Notes: generated by a model from the letters alone, not told the origin. A DNA stretch of 64,000 bases from Phenylobacterium sp. J367 (GCF_024699985.1 NZ_JAJONA010000001.1:3788501-3852500); one strand, 5' to 3'; numbered from the stretch's first letter, positions 40,056 through 49,931 are shown. Numbers and translations are program-made.

Positions 40056-41104
40056 GCGAAGAACCGGAAGTCATCACCCGCGTCGAGGGCCAGGTCGGCC
40101 GCATCACGCTGAACCGGCCGAAGGCGTTGCACGCGCTGACCACCGACATGTGCCGGCTGATGATCGAGGCGCTCGTCGCCTGGCGCGCCGATCCGGGCGT
40201 CAAGCTGGTCCTGCTCGACCATTCCGGCGAGCGCGGGTTCTGCGCCGGCGGCGACATCCGCATGCTGGCCGAGAGCGGGGCGGGGGACGGGGCCGCGGCC
40301 CGCGAGTTCTTCCATACCGAATACCGGCTGAACCACCTCCTCTTCCACTATCCGAAGCACACTGTCGCCGTGATGGACGGCGTCACCATGGGCGGGGGCG
40401 TGGGGCTCTCCCGTCCCTGCCGGTTCCGGGTGGCCACCGAGCGGACCACCTTCGCCATGCCGGAGACCGGCATCGGCCTCTTCCCCGACGTCGGCGGCGG
40501 CTGGTATCTGCCCAGGATGCCGGGCCACATCGGGCTCTGGCTCGCGCTGACCGGCGCGCGGATCAAGGCCGCCGACTGCGAACTGGTCGGCGTCGCCACC
40601 GACTACGTCGAGAGCAAGGACGTGGAGCGTCTGAAAGCCGGGATCATCGCCGATCCGGCCGCCGCGGAAACCGTGCTCACCGAACTGGAGGCCGACGCCG
40701 GCCGCCCGCCGCTGGCCGCACACCAGGACGAGATCGACAGGATCTTCGGCCACGAGGACGTGGAGACCATCTTCGCGGCGCTGGAGCGCGAGACCAGCGA
40801 CTGGGCGGCCGAACAGCTCAAGGTGCTGGCGACCAAGTCGCCTCAGACCCTGAAGGTGGCCTTCCGGCAACTGCAGCTTGGCGGCCAGATGCAGGCCTTC
40901 GCCGACAACATGGCCATGGAGTACCGGATCGGCGCCCGCGTCGTGCAGAAGCACGACTTCATCGAGGGCGTCCGCGCCGTCATCGTCGAGAAGGACAACC
41001 AGCCCAAGTGGAGCCCGGCGACCGTGGAGGGCGTCACGGACGAGATGCTGGACGAGATCTTCGCGCCGCTGCCTCCCGATCAGGAGTGGACGCCTCTACC
41101 CTGA
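40052..41104 (+). CDS. 3-hydroxyisobutyryl-CoA hydrolase (enoyl-CoA hydratase/isomerase family)
   Basis: Releases 3-hydroxyisobutyrate from its CoA ester in valine breakdown. The 350-residue length and the motifs [47 protein letters not shown], and [20 protein letters not shown] with Glu/Asp at the catalytic positions fit the HIBCH group rather than ordinary crotonases (about 260 residues). The C-terminal extension has [35 protein letters not shown] overlaps the acyl-CoA dehydrogenase stop. Confidence 0.9.
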   Translation: MSEEPEVITRVEGQVGRITLNRPKALHALTTDMCRLMIEALVAWRADPGVKLVLLDHSGERGFCAGGDIRMLAESGAGDGAAAREFFHTEYRLNHLLFHYPKHTVAVMDGVTMGGGVGLSRPCRFRVATERTTFAMPETGIGLFPDVGGGWYLPRMPGHIGLWLALTGARIKAADCELVGVATDYVESKDVERLKAGIIADPAAAETVLTELEADAGRPPLAAHQDEIDRIFGHEDVETIFAALERETSDWAAEQLKVLATKSPQTLKVAFRQLQLGGQMQAFADNMAMEYRIGARVVQKHDFIEGVRAVIVEKDNQPKWSPATVEGVTDEMLDEIFAPLPPDQEWTPLP

Positions 41105-41163
41105 ACGGCGACTTCGAACCTTCTGAGAATATCCCGGCAAGTCACAGAAAGAATGTCACAAAC

Positions 41164-42053
41164 ATGACCCGTATCGCGTTCATCGGCCTCGGCAATATGG
41201 GCGGCGGCATGGCCGCCAACCAGGCGAAGGGCGGACGGGCCGTGAGCGCCTTCGACCTCTCGCCGGCGGCCGTGGAGAAGGCCGTCGCCGCCGGCTGTGC
41301 GGCGGCGGGCTCCGTCGCCGCCGCGGTCGCCGACGCCGATGTGGTGATCACCATGCTGCCGGCCGGCCCGCATGTCCGCGCGGTCTATGCCGAGCAGGTG
41401 TTCCCGAACGCCCGGGCCGGCGCCCTGCTGATCGACTGCTCGACCATCGACGTGGAGAGCGCCCGGGCCGTCGCCGGACAGGCCAGGGCCGCGGGCTTCC
41501 GCTTCGCCGACGCGCCTGTGTCGGGGGCACGGCGGCGGCCGACGCCGGCACGCTGGCCTTCATGGTGGGCTGCGACGAGGCCGACTACGCCGAGGTGGAG
41601 CAGGCCATCGGCCCCATGGCCCGCGTGGTCTTCCGAGCCGGCGACCACGGCGCGGGGCAGGCCGCGAAGATCTGCAACAACATGGTGCTCGGCATCTCGA
41701 TGATCGGGGTCTGCGAGGCCCTGGCGCTGGCCGAGCAGCTCGGCCTCGATCCCGCGAAGTTCCACGAGATCAGCTCGCAGTCCTCGGGCCAATGCTGGAG
41801 CCTGACCAGCTACTGCCCGTGGCCGGGCCCTGTGCCCAGCGCGCCGTCGAACCGAAACTACGAGGGCGGCTTCGCCACCGCGATGATGCTGAAGGACCTC
41901 AAGCTGGCCCAGGAAGCCGCCGCCAAGGCCGGGGCCTCGACCCCTCTGGGCGCCGCCGCCGAGGGGCTTTATGCCCTCTTCGACCGCCTGGGCGGCGGCC
42001 AGAAGGACTTCTCGGCCATCCTGGAGATGCTCCGAGGCCGCTCAGTCCACTAA
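41164..42053 (+). CDS. mmsB: 3-hydroxyisobutyrate dehydrogenase (one frameshift)
   Basis: Oxidises 3-hydroxyisobutyrate to methylmalonate semialdehyde with NAD. N-terminal FIGLGNMGGGMAANQAKGG; substrate loop ADAPVSGGTAAADAGTLAFMVG; catalytic Lys in GAGQAAKICNNMVLG; C-terminal GGFATAMMLKDLKLAQEAA. The frame breaks at five G (41523-41527); adding one G restores the reading (296 residues). It follows the HIBYL-CoA hydrolase by 59 bases as third gene of the valine operon. A methylmalonate-semialdehyde dehydrogenase is not in the window. Confidence 0.92.
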
Positions 42054-42406
42054 TCCGCCGGACCGGGGATCCTGTGCGCCCCGTCGAAGGGCGTGACCTT
42101 CACGGTCGCCAGGTCGAGGTCCTCGGCGCAGCGTAGGTTGATCGCCACCATCGGCCCACCCCGCCCCTGGCCCTCGGCGAACGGCGCGCACCCGCACGTG
42201 CTGCAGAACTGGTGCCGGATGGCGTGCTTGTTCCAGGTGTAGACCGTGAGGCCGTCCCTCGACGTCTCCAGATGAAAGACCTCCGGCTTCACGAAGGCCA
42301 GGATGCTGCCGCGCCGGCGGCAGATCGAGCAGTTGCACTCGATGGCCTCGGTCGGCGTCTCGTCGAGGGTGTAGGCCACCCCCCCGCAATGGCAGCTTCC
42401 GCGCAT
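42050..42406 (-). CDS. GFA-family protein (glutathione-dependent formaldehyde-activating enzyme-like)
   Basis: A 118-residue zinc protein: GSCHCGGVAYTL near the N-terminus, CNCSICRRRGSILAFV and HQFCSTCGCAPFAEG. These Cys pairs (CHC, CNCSIC, CSTC) are the two zinc sites of the GFA/CENP-V fold. The family name comes from a formaldehyde-glutathione enzyme, but most members are not characterised. It is convergent with mmsB, overlapping by four bases. Confidence 0.88.
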   Translation of the reverse strand: MRGSCHCGGVAYTLDETPTEAIECNCSICRRRGSILAFVKPEVFHLETSRDGLTVYTWNKHAIRHQFCSTCGCAPFAEGQGRGGPMVAINLRCAEDLDLATVKVTPFDGAHRIPGPAD

Positions 42407-42521
42407 GATGGCCCTCCGCTCGTCCCGGGCGGGACAGACCGCCGCGCCCCGGGCGCGAAGTCAACGCCTTGAACCGTCCGGACCCGTCACGATATCGCCG
42501 TTCACGTATCCGGCGCGCCTG

Positions 42522-42535
42522 TTGACGCAGGTCAA
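42522..42535. promoter_or_regulatory. FNR/FixK-type box upstream of hemA
   Basis: TTGAC-GCAG-GTCAA is a perfect palindrome matching the FixK/FNR pattern TTGA-N6-TCAA. It lies about 113 bases upstream of the hemA ATG. In several alphaproteobacteria hemA is activated by FNR/FixK-type regulators under low oxygen. Its placement and perfect symmetry make a functional site likely. Confidence 0.7.
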
Positions 42536-42648
42536 GGCCCGCCGGGGGCCGTTGGCCTAGACATGGCCGCCACGCGGTGAGAAAAGCGCGGGCTAGATTC
42601 AAGGGGACCAGGGGCGCAGGATAGGGCGTCGTCTGGGATTTCAAGTCG

Positions 42649-43878
42649 ATGGATTACAGAGACGCGTTCCGCACCGCCCTCCAAAGGGTCCACGCCGAAG
42701 GCCGTTACCGGGTCTTCGCCGACCTCAAGCGCCACCGCGGCGCCTTCCCGCGCGCCACCTGGACGCGCGAGGACGGCAGCCAGAGCGACGTCACGGTCTG
42801 GTGCTCCAACGACTACCTCGGCCAGGGCCAGAATGCCGTCGTGCTCGACGCGATGCACAAGGCGATCGAGGAGGCCGGCGCCGGCTCGGGCGGCACCCGC
42901 AACATCTCCGGCACGACCCACTACCATGTGGAGCTGGAGCACGAGCTGGCCGACCTGCACGGCAAGGAAGCCGCGCTGCTGTTCACCTCGGGCTACGTCT
43001 CGAACGAGGCCTCGCTCTCGACGCTCTACAAGATTCTGCCGGGCCTGATCGTCTTCTCGGACGAGCTGAACCACAATTCGATGATCAGCGGCATCCGCGC
43101 CGGCAAGCGCGAGCAGCGCCGCGTCTTCCGGCACAACGACCTGGTCCACCTCGAGGAACTGCTGGCCGAGGCGGATCCCGCCGCGCCGAAGCTGATCGCC
43201 TTCGAGAGCGTCTATTCCATGGACGGCGACATCGCCGACATCGCCGGCACCGTGGCGCTCGCCCGGAAGTACGGCGCCATGACCTATATCGACGAGGTCC
43301 ACGCGGTCGGCATGTACGGCCCCCGCGGCGCGGGCGTCGCCGAGCGCGACGGCCTGATGGCCGAGATCGACATCATCGAGGGCACGCTGGGCAAGGCGTT
43401 CGGCGTCATGGGCGGCTACATCGCCGCCGACGCGGTGATCGTCGACGCCATCCGCAGCTACGCCGACGGCTTCATTTTCACCACCTCGCTGCCCCCGGCC
43501 CTGGCCGCGGGCGCCGTGGCCTCGATCCGCTACCTCAAGGAGCACAACGAGGTCCGCGAGGCCCACCAGGAGCGCGCCGCGACCCTGAAGGCCCGTCTCT
43601 CCAAGGCCGGCCTGCCGGTGATGCCGAGCGTCAGCCACATCGTGCCCGTCCTGGTCGGCGACCCGGTCCACTGCAAGATGATCTCGGACATCCTGCTCGA
43701 AGACTTCGGCATCTACGTCCAGCCGATCAACTACCCGACCGTGCCCCGGGGCACCGAGCGCCTGCGCTTCACGCCGTCGCCGGCCCACACGGACGAGATG
43801 ATGGACAAGCTGGCCCAGGCCCTCGAGAGCCTCTGGGTCCACTGCAACATCAAGCGCGTCGGCGGCGTGGCGGCGTAA
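42649..43878 (+). CDS. hemA: 5-aminolevulinate synthase
   Basis: PLP enzyme of the C4 (Shemin) heme pathway, condensing glycine and succinyl-CoA. The 409-residue sequence has [65 protein letters not shown] and the PLP Lys in [15 protein letters not shown] (about 249). All active-site blocks are intact. The C-terminus ends at a strong terminator. The FixK-type box upstream suggests oxygen control. Genes for HemA and HemB are 4 kb apart and not in one operon. Confidence 0.97.
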   Translation: MDYRDAFRTALQRVHAEGRYRVFADLKRHRGAFPRATWTREDGSQSDVTVWCSNDYLGQGQNAVVLDAMHKAIEEAGAGSGGTRNISGTTHYHVELEHELADLHGKEAALLFTSGYVSNEASLSTLYKILPGLIVFSDELNHNSMISGIRAGKREQRRVFRHNDLVHLEELLAEADPAAPKLIAFESVYSMDGDIADIAGTVALARKYGAMTYIDEVHAVGMYGPRGAGVAERDGLMAEIDIIEGTLGKAFGVMGGYIAADAVIVDAIRSYADGFIFTTSLPPALAAGAVASIRYLKEHNEVREAHQERAATLKARLSKAGLPVMPSVSHIVPVLVGDPVHCKMISDILLEDFGIYVQPINYPTVPRGTERLRFTPSPAHTDEMMDKLAQALESLWVHCNIKRVGGVAA

Positions 43879-43905
43879 GGCCGCCTCCATCGACGGCGAC
43901 ACGGG

Positions 43906-43929
43906 CGGCGCACCTTGGTGCGCCGTTTT
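43906..43929 (+). terminator. Rho-independent terminator of hemA
   Basis: CGGCGCACC (43906-43914) and GGTGCGCCG (43917-43925), perfectly complementary; the inner pairs open to form the loop. TTTT follows. It lies 28 bases after the hemA stop. Confidence 0.88.
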
Positions 43930-44182
43930 CGTTAGGGGGCTGGGGAGCCTTGGCCAGAACAGGCGGCATCCCGGGGAGGGGACAAGGCGGCTCCTACACC
44001 GCTGCGCGCTGTTCTGGCTGGCTCGGCGGCGTCTGCTGGGCGGGACCGTTGATCAGGCGGTCGCCATACTCACTGAGAACCCAGACCGGCTCTGCCGATG
44101 CGGAGGGTGAAATAGCGCTTCCGGCGCGGGGTTCAACCGCCAGGGGAAATCCAGAGGCCCAGTTTGGGTCGGGCGCGTCGCG
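43930..44182. other. non-coding gap between hemA terminator and minus-strand hypothetical gene
   Basis: On the minus strand, the frame of the 79-residue gene stays open after its TGA for 61 codons, ending EQRAAV-stop, with a protein-like segment PVWVLSEYGDRLINGPAQQ. There is no ATG, GTG or TTG start and third-position GC is low in its first half. It may be a decayed extension. No RNA gene or repeat was recognised. Confidence 0.3.
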
Positions 44183-44422
44183 TCAGATCGACCAGGCGAC
44201 CGTGCGGCAGCGGGCGGACCAGCCGCCCTCGAAGGTGGTCAGTTCCGACACCGCCACCTCGTGGACGGCGCCCTCGCTCTCGATGGTGAAAAGCTCGCCG
44301 AGCGCCGGCGGCAGGGGGCTCACCGACCAGATCACCACCTCGCCCAGAGTGGCGAGGTCCTCGTCGAGGACCTCGTAGCTCGTGGGACCGAAGGTGCGAA
44401 CGTCGGTGGCGGAACGCCTCAC
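44183..44422 (-). CDS. 79-residue hypothetical protein downstream of mucR
   Basis: From GTG 44422, which overlaps the mucR stop as GTGA, the product reads MRRSATDVRTFGPTSYEVLD..., with a beta-rich core (GEVVIWSVSPLPPALGELF, VHEVAVSELTTFEGGWSAR). The longer frame from 44527 runs through mucR coding sequence and is a shadow. No motif is recognised. Translational coupling implies a function related to the regulator or at least shared expression. Confidence 0.55.
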   Translation of the reverse strand: MRRSATDVRTFGPTSYEVLDEDLATLGEVVIWSVSPLPPALGELFTIESEGAVHEVAVSELTTFEGGWSARCRTVAWSI

Positions 44423-44856
44423 TTGCGTCTCCGGACCCCGCGGCCAAGGCCGATCTGCTTGGCGAAATCGGAGCGACGGGCGGCGTAAGCCGGCGCCACC
44501 ATCGGATAGTCCGGCTGCAGGCCCCACCGGCGACGGTAGTCGTCGGGGCTCATGTTGTAGCGTGAGCGCAGGTAGCGCTTCAGCATCTTGAGCCGCTTCC
44601 CGTCCTCCAGACAGACGATGTAGTCGTGCTGCACCGAACGGCCGATCGGAACGGCCGGCTTGGGCCTCTCCTCGGGCTGCGGCGGCGCCGTGGTGCCGCG
44701 GCTCAGGCCCTCGAGGGTCTGGTGCACCGACCGGATGATGTCCGGCACCGCCTCGGCGGCGACCGCGTTCCGGCTGACATAGGCCGAGACAATGCCTGCG
44801 CCGAGACGCAGCAATTCCTCGCCCGGACGGCTGTCGGGGTCGGGTCCGACGCTCAT
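44419..44856 (-). CDS. MucR/Ros-family transcriptional regulator lacking zinc ligands
   Basis: A 145-residue DNA-binding protein. The N-terminal half (RLGAGIVSAYVSRN...) is the oligomerisation region. The Ros/MucR domain starts near QHDYIVCLEDGK and ends DYPMVAPAYAARRSDFAKQIGLGRG, closely matching the family. Of the four ligand positions of Agrobacterium Ros (C-x2-C...H...H), only Cys82 remains; the others are Asp85, Tyr95 and Tyr100. Zinc-less family members are known in Mesorhizobium, so the fold may hold. The start ATG 44856 has an AGGGGGA site. In Caulobacter, MucR proteins repress cell-cycle genes. Confidence 0.88.
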   Translation of the reverse strand: MSVGPDPDSRPGEELLRLGAGIVSAYVSRNAVAAEAVPDIIRSVHQTLEGLSRGTTAPPQPEERPKPAVPIGRSVQHDYIVCLEDGKRLKMLKRYLRSRYNMSPDDYRRRWGLQPDYPMVAPAYAARRSDFAKQIGLGRGVRRRK

Positions 44857-45026
44857 CAAGTCCCCCTTTTTCTCACGCTGAACGCCCGGGCTGCATCGCT
44901 TGTGCACCCCGGGTTAGGCCACAACGTCGAAAGCCCCACTTGGTTCCGGGCGTTGGAACGCGACGGCGTTCGGAGTAAACAGCGGCTCCGCCCGCCCTGG
45001 ATTCTCCCGCTCGAAAGGCGCCGCCC

Positions 45027-46319
45027 TTGAACGTGCACGCTCCGCAAGCCGCCAACGATCTGTTCTTCACCCAAGGCGTGGAGGCCGGCGACCCCGAGAT
45101 CGCCGCCATCCTCGGCAAGGAGCTCGTGCGCCAGCAGGAGCAGATCGAGCTGATCGCGTCGGAGAACATCGTCTCCAAGGCGGTGCTGGACGCGCAGGGC
45201 TCGGTGCTCACCAACAAGTACGCCGAGGGCTACCCCGGCAAACGCTACTACGGCGGGTGCGAGGTGGTCGACGAGGCCGAGACCCTGGCCATCGAGCGGG
45301 CGAAGCGGCTGTTCGGCTGCGAGTACGTGAACGTCCAGCCGCACTCCGGCAGCCAGGCGAACCAGGCGGTGTTCATGGCCACCATGAAGCCCGGCGACAC
45401 ATTCATGGGGATGAACCTCGACCACGGCGGTCACCTGACGCACGGCAAGAGCGTCAACCAGTCGGGCAAGTGGTTCTCCCCCGTGGCCTACGGCGTGCGG
45501 ACCCAGGACCACCTGATCGACTACGACGAGGCCGCGGCCGTCGCCCTCGAGCACAGGCCGAAGGTGATCATCGCCGGCGGCTCGGCCTATTCGCGCCAGA
45601 TCGACTTCGCCCGCTTCCGCGAGATCGCCGACAGCGTGGAAGCGATCCTGATGTGCGATATCGCCCACTATGCGGGCCTGGTCGCCGCCGGGGTCTATCC
45701 GAACCCGTTCCCCCACGCCCACGTGGTCACCACCACCACGCACAAGACCCTGCGCGGCCCCCGCGGCGGCATGGTCATGACCAACGACAAGAAGCTCGCG
45801 AAGAAGATCGACAGCGCGGTCTTCCCGGGGCTCCAGGGCGGCCCGCTGATGCATGTGATCGCCGCCAAGGCCGTGGCCTTCGGCGAGGCCCTGCGGCCCG
45901 AGTTCAAGCTCTATGCCCGCCAGGTCATCGACAACGCCCGGGCGCTGGCCGACAGCCTGCAGCAGGCCGGGTTCAAGATCGTCTCCAACGGCACCGACAG
46001 CCACCTGATGCTGGTCGATCTCACGCCGAAGAAGGTCTCGGGCGCCGACGCCGAGATCGCGCTGGAGCGCGCCGGCATCACCACCAACAAGAACTCGATC
46101 CCCGGCGACCCCCTGCCGCCGATGCAGACCTCCGGCCTGCGCGTCGGCTCGCCGGCCGGCACCAGCCGCGGCTTCGGACCGGGCGAGTTCCGTCAGGTCG
46201 GCGCGTGGATCGGCGAGGTCCTGGATGGCCTCTCCCAGGGCGGCGACAACACGGCCGTCGAGCAGAAGGTGCGTTCGGAAGTCGTTGCCTTGACGCGCCG
46301 CTTCCCCATCTACTCCTAA
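45027..46319 (+). CDS. glyA: serine hydroxymethyltransferase
   Basis: PLP enzyme converting serine and tetrahydrofolate to glycine and methylene-THF. 430 residues: [69 protein letters not shown] and the PLP Lys in [14 protein letters not shown] (about 240). It begins with TTG 45027 ([14 protein letters not shown]); no ATG fits in frame near it, and AAAGG lies eight bases upstream. It is divergent from the mucR gene and followed by nrdR 31 bases downstream. Confidence 0.97.
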   Translation: MNVHAPQAANDLFFTQGVEAGDPEIAAILGKELVRQQEQIELIASENIVSKAVLDAQGSVLTNKYAEGYPGKRYYGGCEVVDEAETLAIERAKRLFGCEYVNVQPHSGSQANQAVFMATMKPGDTFMGMNLDHGGHLTHGKSVNQSGKWFSPVAYGVRTQDHLIDYDEAAAVALEHRPKVIIAGGSAYSRQIDFARFREIADSVEAILMCDIAHYAGLVAAGVYPNPFPHAHVVTTTTHKTLRGPRGGMVMTNDKKLAKKIDSAVFPGLQGGPLMHVIAAKAVAFGEALRPEFKLYARQVIDNARALADSLQQAGFKIVSNGTDSHLMLVDLTPKKVSGADAEIALERAGITTNKNSIPGDPLPPMQTSGLRVGSPAGTSRGFGPGEFRQVGAWIGEVLDGLSQGGDNTAVEQKVRSEVVALTRRFPIYS

Positions 46320-46350
46320 TAGGGGTAGATAGCCGCCAAGGGGGCTAAAT

Positions 46351-46815
46351 ATGCGCTGCCCGTTCTGCGGCCACGACGAGACCCAGGTGAAGGACAGCCG
46401 ACCGTCGGAAGACGGGGCGGCGATCCGCCGTCGCCGGCTGTGCCCGGAGTGCGCTGGCCGCTTCACGACGTTCGAGCGTGTCCAGCTTCGCGAGATCACC
46501 ATCATGAAGCGGTCGGGGCGGCGCACGCCCTTCGACCGCGACAAGCTGGCGCGTTCCATCGCCATCGCCATCCGCAAGCGGCCCATCGAGCCGGATCGGG
46601 TGGAGCGGATGATCTCCACCATCGTCCGCCAGCTCGAGAGCATGGGCGAGACGGAGCTGCCGTCCTCCACCATCGGCGAGCTGGTCATGAAGCAGCTCAA
46701 GCAGCTCGATGACGTGGCCTACGTCCGCTACGCCTCGGTCTATCGCGACTTCCGAGAGACCGGCGACTTCGCCAAGTTCCTCGGCGAGGAAGGCCTGAGC
46801 GAACAGGACGCCTAG
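46351..46815 (+). CDS. nrdR: transcriptional repressor NrdR
   Basis: Zinc-ribbon and ATP-cone repressor of ribonucleotide reductase genes. 154 residues: [18 protein letters not shown] and [16 protein letters not shown] (four zinc Cys), then the ATP-cone [20 protein letters not shown]-terminus [18 protein letters not shown]. It leads the riboflavin genes nrdR-ribD-ribE-ribH-nusB-thiL, a common alphaproteobacterial order. Confidence 0.97.
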   Translation: MRCPFCGHDETQVKDSRPSEDGAAIRRRRLCPECAGRFTTFERVQLREITIMKRSGRRTPFDRDKLARSIAIAIRKRPIEPDRVERMISTIVRQLESMGETELPSSTIGELVMKQLKQLDDVAYVRYASVYRDFRETGDFAKFLGEEGLSEQDA

Positions 46816-46818
46816 GCG

Positions 46819-47465
46819 GTGTCCGTCACGCTGAAGCTCGCCACGTCCCTCGACGGACGCATCGCCACAGCCGCGGGCGAGAGCCGCTGGATCACCGGCG
46901 AGGCGGCCCGCGAAGCCGTCCACCGCCTGCGCGCCGAGCACGACGCCGTCCTGGTGGGCGCCGAGACGGCCCTGGCCGACGATCCCGAACTCACCGTCCG
47001 CACGCCCGGCTACAACGGCCCCCCAGCCGGCCCGCGTGGTGCTGGACAGCCGCCAGCGCCTAAGTCCCGATTGCAGGCTGGTCCGCACGGCCCGGGACAT
47101 TCCCACCTACATCGTCGCCACGACGGCGCCCGATCCGGGCTTGGTGGAGCTGGGCGTGCGGGTCCTCACCGTCCCCGCCGTCGGCGAGGACAGGCCTGAG
47201 CTGAAGACCGTGGTCGAGACGCTCGCCACCGAAGGCCTGCACCGCCTGTTCGTCGAGGGCGGCGGCCAGGTGGCCGGCAGCTTCCTGCGCTGCGGTCTGG
47301 TCGACGCCATCGAATGGTTCCGCGCGCCCATCGTGATCGGCGGGGAGGGGCGTCCCGGCGTGGGCGCCCTGGCCATTGCGGGCCTCGCCGACGCGCCCCC
47401 ATTTCCGGCGCGTCGAGGTCCGCGAGGTCGGCCCCGACCTCTGGGAACGCTACGAAAGGATCTAG
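46819..47465 (+). CDS. ribD: RibD reductase domain only (two frameshifts)
   Basis: 5-amino-6-(5-phosphoribosylamino)uracil reductase. Domain markers: [45 protein letters not shown], and after correction [18 protein letters not shown] and [14 protein letters not shown]. The deaminase domain that precedes this in normal RibD (about 145 residues) is absent: the frame begins with GTG 46819 four bases after the nrdR stop. AGGA ten bases upstream is a possible ribosome binding site. Breaks at six C (47019-47024) and five C (47396-47400) each look like one extra base; corrected, 214 residues ending LWERYERI. Confidence 0.85.
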
Positions 47466-48056
47466 ATGTTCACCGGCATCGTCACCGACGTGGGCCGCGT
47501 CCGCAGCGTGCGCCAGACCAACCGCGACCGCCGCTACGAGGTGGAGACCGCCTTCGACCTCTCGACCGTCGACATCGGCGCCTCGATCTCCCACGCCGGC
47601 TGCTGCCTGACGGTCGTGGAGAAGGGTGAAGGCTGGTTCGCCGTGGAGGTCTCCGGCGAGACCCTCGACAAGACCACGCTCGGCGACTGGGCCGAGGGCC
47701 ATCCGGTAAACCTGGAGCGCGCGGCCCGGGTCGGCGACGAACTCGGCGGCCACATCGTCTCCGGCCACGTGGACGGCGTCGGCGAGGTGATCTCGGTGGC
47801 GGAGGAGGGCGGCTCACACCGCATACAGGTCCGCGTGCCCCGGCCGCTGCACCGCTACATCGCGCCCAAGGGCTCGATCGCCATGGAAGGCGTGTCCCTC
47901 ACGGTCAACGAGGTCGAGGACGACGTCTTCGGCGTGAACCTGATCCCGCACACCTGGGACGTGACCACGCTCGGCCGCCTGAAACCGGGTTCCCGGGTCA
48001 ATCTCGAGATCGATATGCTGGCGCGCTATCTCGCCCGCTGGCGCGAAACGGCCTAA
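47466..48056 (+). CDS. ribE: riboflavin synthase (alpha subunit)
   Basis: Dismutates two 6,7-dimethyl-8-ribityllumazines to riboflavin. The 196-residue protein has two lumazine-binding barrels. Barrel 1: [27 protein letters not shown] and [12 protein letters not shown]. Barrel 2: [26 protein letters not shown] and [14 protein letters not shown] abuts the ribD stop. A ribBA gene usually lies between this gene and ribH in alphaproteobacteria; here only 29 bases separate them. Confidence 0.96.
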   Translation: MFTGIVTDVGRVRSVRQTNRDRRYEVETAFDLSTVDIGASISHAGCCLTVVEKGEGWFAVEVSGETLDKTTLGDWAEGHPVNLERAARVGDELGGHIVSGHVDGVGEVISVAEEGGSHRIQVRVPRPLHRYIAPKGSIAMEGVSLTVNEVEDDVFGVNLIPHTWDVTTLGRLKPGSRVNLEIDMLARYLARWRETA

Positions 48057-48085
48057 AGGGTCGCTTCAACTCTCGAAGGACCCTC

Positions 48086-48544
48086 ATGAGCGACGAGCCG
48101 ATCCGCATCCTGATCGTGGAGGCGCGCTTCTACGACGATCTCGCCGACGCCCTGCTCGAGGGCGCCGCTGACGCGCTGAAGGCGTTCGGCGCGGCGTACG
48201 ACGTCGTCACCGTCCCCGGGGCCCTGGAGATCCCGGGCGCCATCGCCATCGCCGAGGAGGGCGGCGACAAGGGCGTGCGCTACGACGGCTATGTGGCGCT
48301 GGGTACGGTGATCCGCGGCGAGACCTATCACTTCGAGATCGTCTCCAATGAGAGCGCCCGCGGCATCATGGACCTCACCGTCCGCAAGGGGCTCGCCATC
48401 GGCAACGGCATCCTGACCACCGAGGACGAGGACCAGGCCTGGGCCCGGGCCCGGATCAGCGAGGGCGACAAGGGCGGCGGCGCGGCGCGCGCCTGCCTGA
48501 CCATGGTCGAGCTTCGCCAGCAGCTCCTGGGCGGCCGGCGATGA
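48086..48544 (+). CDS. ribH: 6,7-dimethyl-8-ribityllumazine synthase
   Basis: Condenses 3,4-dihydroxybutanone phosphate with the pyrimidine made by RibD. The 152-residue protein has [63 protein letters not shown] (active-site His in TYHFE) and [17 protein letters not shown]. It overlaps nusB by four bases (ATGA). Confidence 0.96.
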   Translation: MSDEPIRILIVEARFYDDLADALLEGAADALKAFGAAYDVVTVPGALEIPGAIAIAEEGGDKGVRYDGYVALGTVIRGETYHFEIVSNESARGIMDLTVRKGLAIGNGILTTEDEDQAWARARISEGDKGGGAARACLTMVELRQQLLGGRR

Positions 48545-48989
48545 CCGCACCCCCGTCAGGCCCGCTCCGTGGCCCGTCTCGCCGCCGTCCAGGCGCTCTA
48601 CCAGATGGAGGTCTCCTCCGCGGGCGCCGAAGCGGTCATCCGGGAGTTCGCCGACCACCGCTTCGACCGGGACATCGAGGACATGGCCCTCGCCGGCGCC
48701 GACGAGGCCTTCTTCGGCGATCTCGTGCGCGGGGTCGTCGCCGAGCAGAAGGCGGTGGACGCCGCCATCGCCAAACGGCTGGCCACTGGCTGGCGGCTGG
48801 AGCGCCTCGACGCGACGGTGCGCGCGATGCTCCGGGCCGGCGCCTATGAGCTTTCCCCACCGCACCGATGTGCCCACCGAGGTGGTGATCGACGAGTACG
48901 TGGAGCTGGCGAAGTCCTTCTTCGAGGGACCGGAGCCCGGCTTCGTCAACGGGGCGCTGGACGCGGTGGCCCAGGATGTCCGGCGCTGA
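48541..48989 (+). CDS. nusB: transcription antitermination factor NusB (two frameshifts)
   Basis: Binds boxA of rRNA leaders with NusE. Corrected product is 148 residues: [24 protein letters not shown], then [34 protein letters not shown], and [19 protein letters not shown] with [13 protein letters not shown]. All are NusB family signatures, in two different frames of the raw sequence. The breaks are at five C (48550-48554) and four C (48855-48858), each apparently one base too long. It overlaps thiL by 14 bases. Confidence 0.9.
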
Positions 48990-49923
48990 CGAGTTCGGCG
49001 AGATCGAGCGCCTCTTCCGCCCGCTGACCCACGGGGCGGCGGCGGCCCTCGATCTCCTCGACGACGCTGCGGTCCTGCCGGGCCGGCCGGGATACGACCT
49101 GGTCATCACCAAGGACGTCCTCGTCGAGGGCGTGCATTTCCCGCACGGCGAGGCGCCCGACCTCGTCGCCCGCAAGCTCCTGCGGGTGAACCTCTCCGAT
49201 CTCGCCGCCAAGGCCGCCGAGCCGTTCGGCTGTTTCCTGGCGGTCGGCTGGCCCACCGGTTTCGAGGCCCGTGATCGCGAACGCTTCTCCAAGGGCCTGG
49301 CCTCGGACCTCGAGTCGTTCGGGGTGGACCTGCTGGGCGGCGACACCGTCGCCACGACGGGGCCGCTGTTCGTCAGCCTGACGGCGCTGGGCTGGGTCCC
49401 GGCGGGCCAGATGGTCCGCCGCAAGGGGGCGAAGCCGGGCGACCTCGTCCTCGTCACCGGCACGATCGGCGACGGGGTCCTGGGGCTGGCCGCGGTCCGC
49501 GGCGAGCTGGAGGACCCCGAGGGCGACCTCGTCTTCCGCTACCAGCTCCCCCAGCCGCGCCTCGACGTTCGCGATGTCCTGCGCCGCCACGCCACCGCCG
49601 CCGCCGACGTCTCCGACGGCCTGGTGGCCGATGCCCGCCATATCGCCCGGGCCAGCGGCGTCCGCCTGACCGTCGATCTGGAGCGCATGCCGCTCTCGCG
49701 CGCCGCCGCCACCTGGCTGGAGGCCCAGCCCGACCCGACCACCGCGCTCGTGCGGCTCGCCGCCGGCGGCGACGACTACGAGGTCGTCTGCACCATGCCC
49801 GCCACGGCGCCGAAGCCGCCGGGCTTCACCGTCGTCGGCGAGGTCTCGGTGGGCGAGGGGATCTCGGTGCGGATGGGCGGCCGCTTCATCGACCCCGGCC
49901 ACGGGGGCTGGCGGCATATCTGA
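48976..49923 (+). CDS. thiL: thiamine-monophosphate kinase
   Basis: Makes thiamine diphosphate, the cofactor of the 2-oxoacid oxidoreductase elsewhere in this window. 315 residues: [22 protein letters not shown], the Mg-binding [45 protein letters not shown] and [17 protein letters not shown]-terminal [14 protein letters not shown]. The gene is intact and ends the rib-nusB cluster. Confidence 0.96.
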   Translation: MSGADEFGEIERLFRPLTHGAAAALDLLDDAAVLPGRPGYDLVITKDVLVEGVHFPHGEAPDLVARKLLRVNLSDLAAKAAEPFGCFLAVGWPTGFEARDRERFSKGLASDLESFGVDLLGGDTVATTGPLFVSLTALGWVPAGQMVRRKGAKPGDLVLVTGTIGDGVLGLAAVRGELEDPEGDLVFRYQLPQPRLDVRDVLRRHATAAADVSDGLVADARHIARASGVRLTVDLERMPLSRAAATWLEAQPDPTTALVRLAAGGDDYEVVCTMPATAPKPPGFTVVGEVSVGEGISVRMGGRFIDPGHGGWRHI

Positions 49924-49931
49924 GGGCCCGG

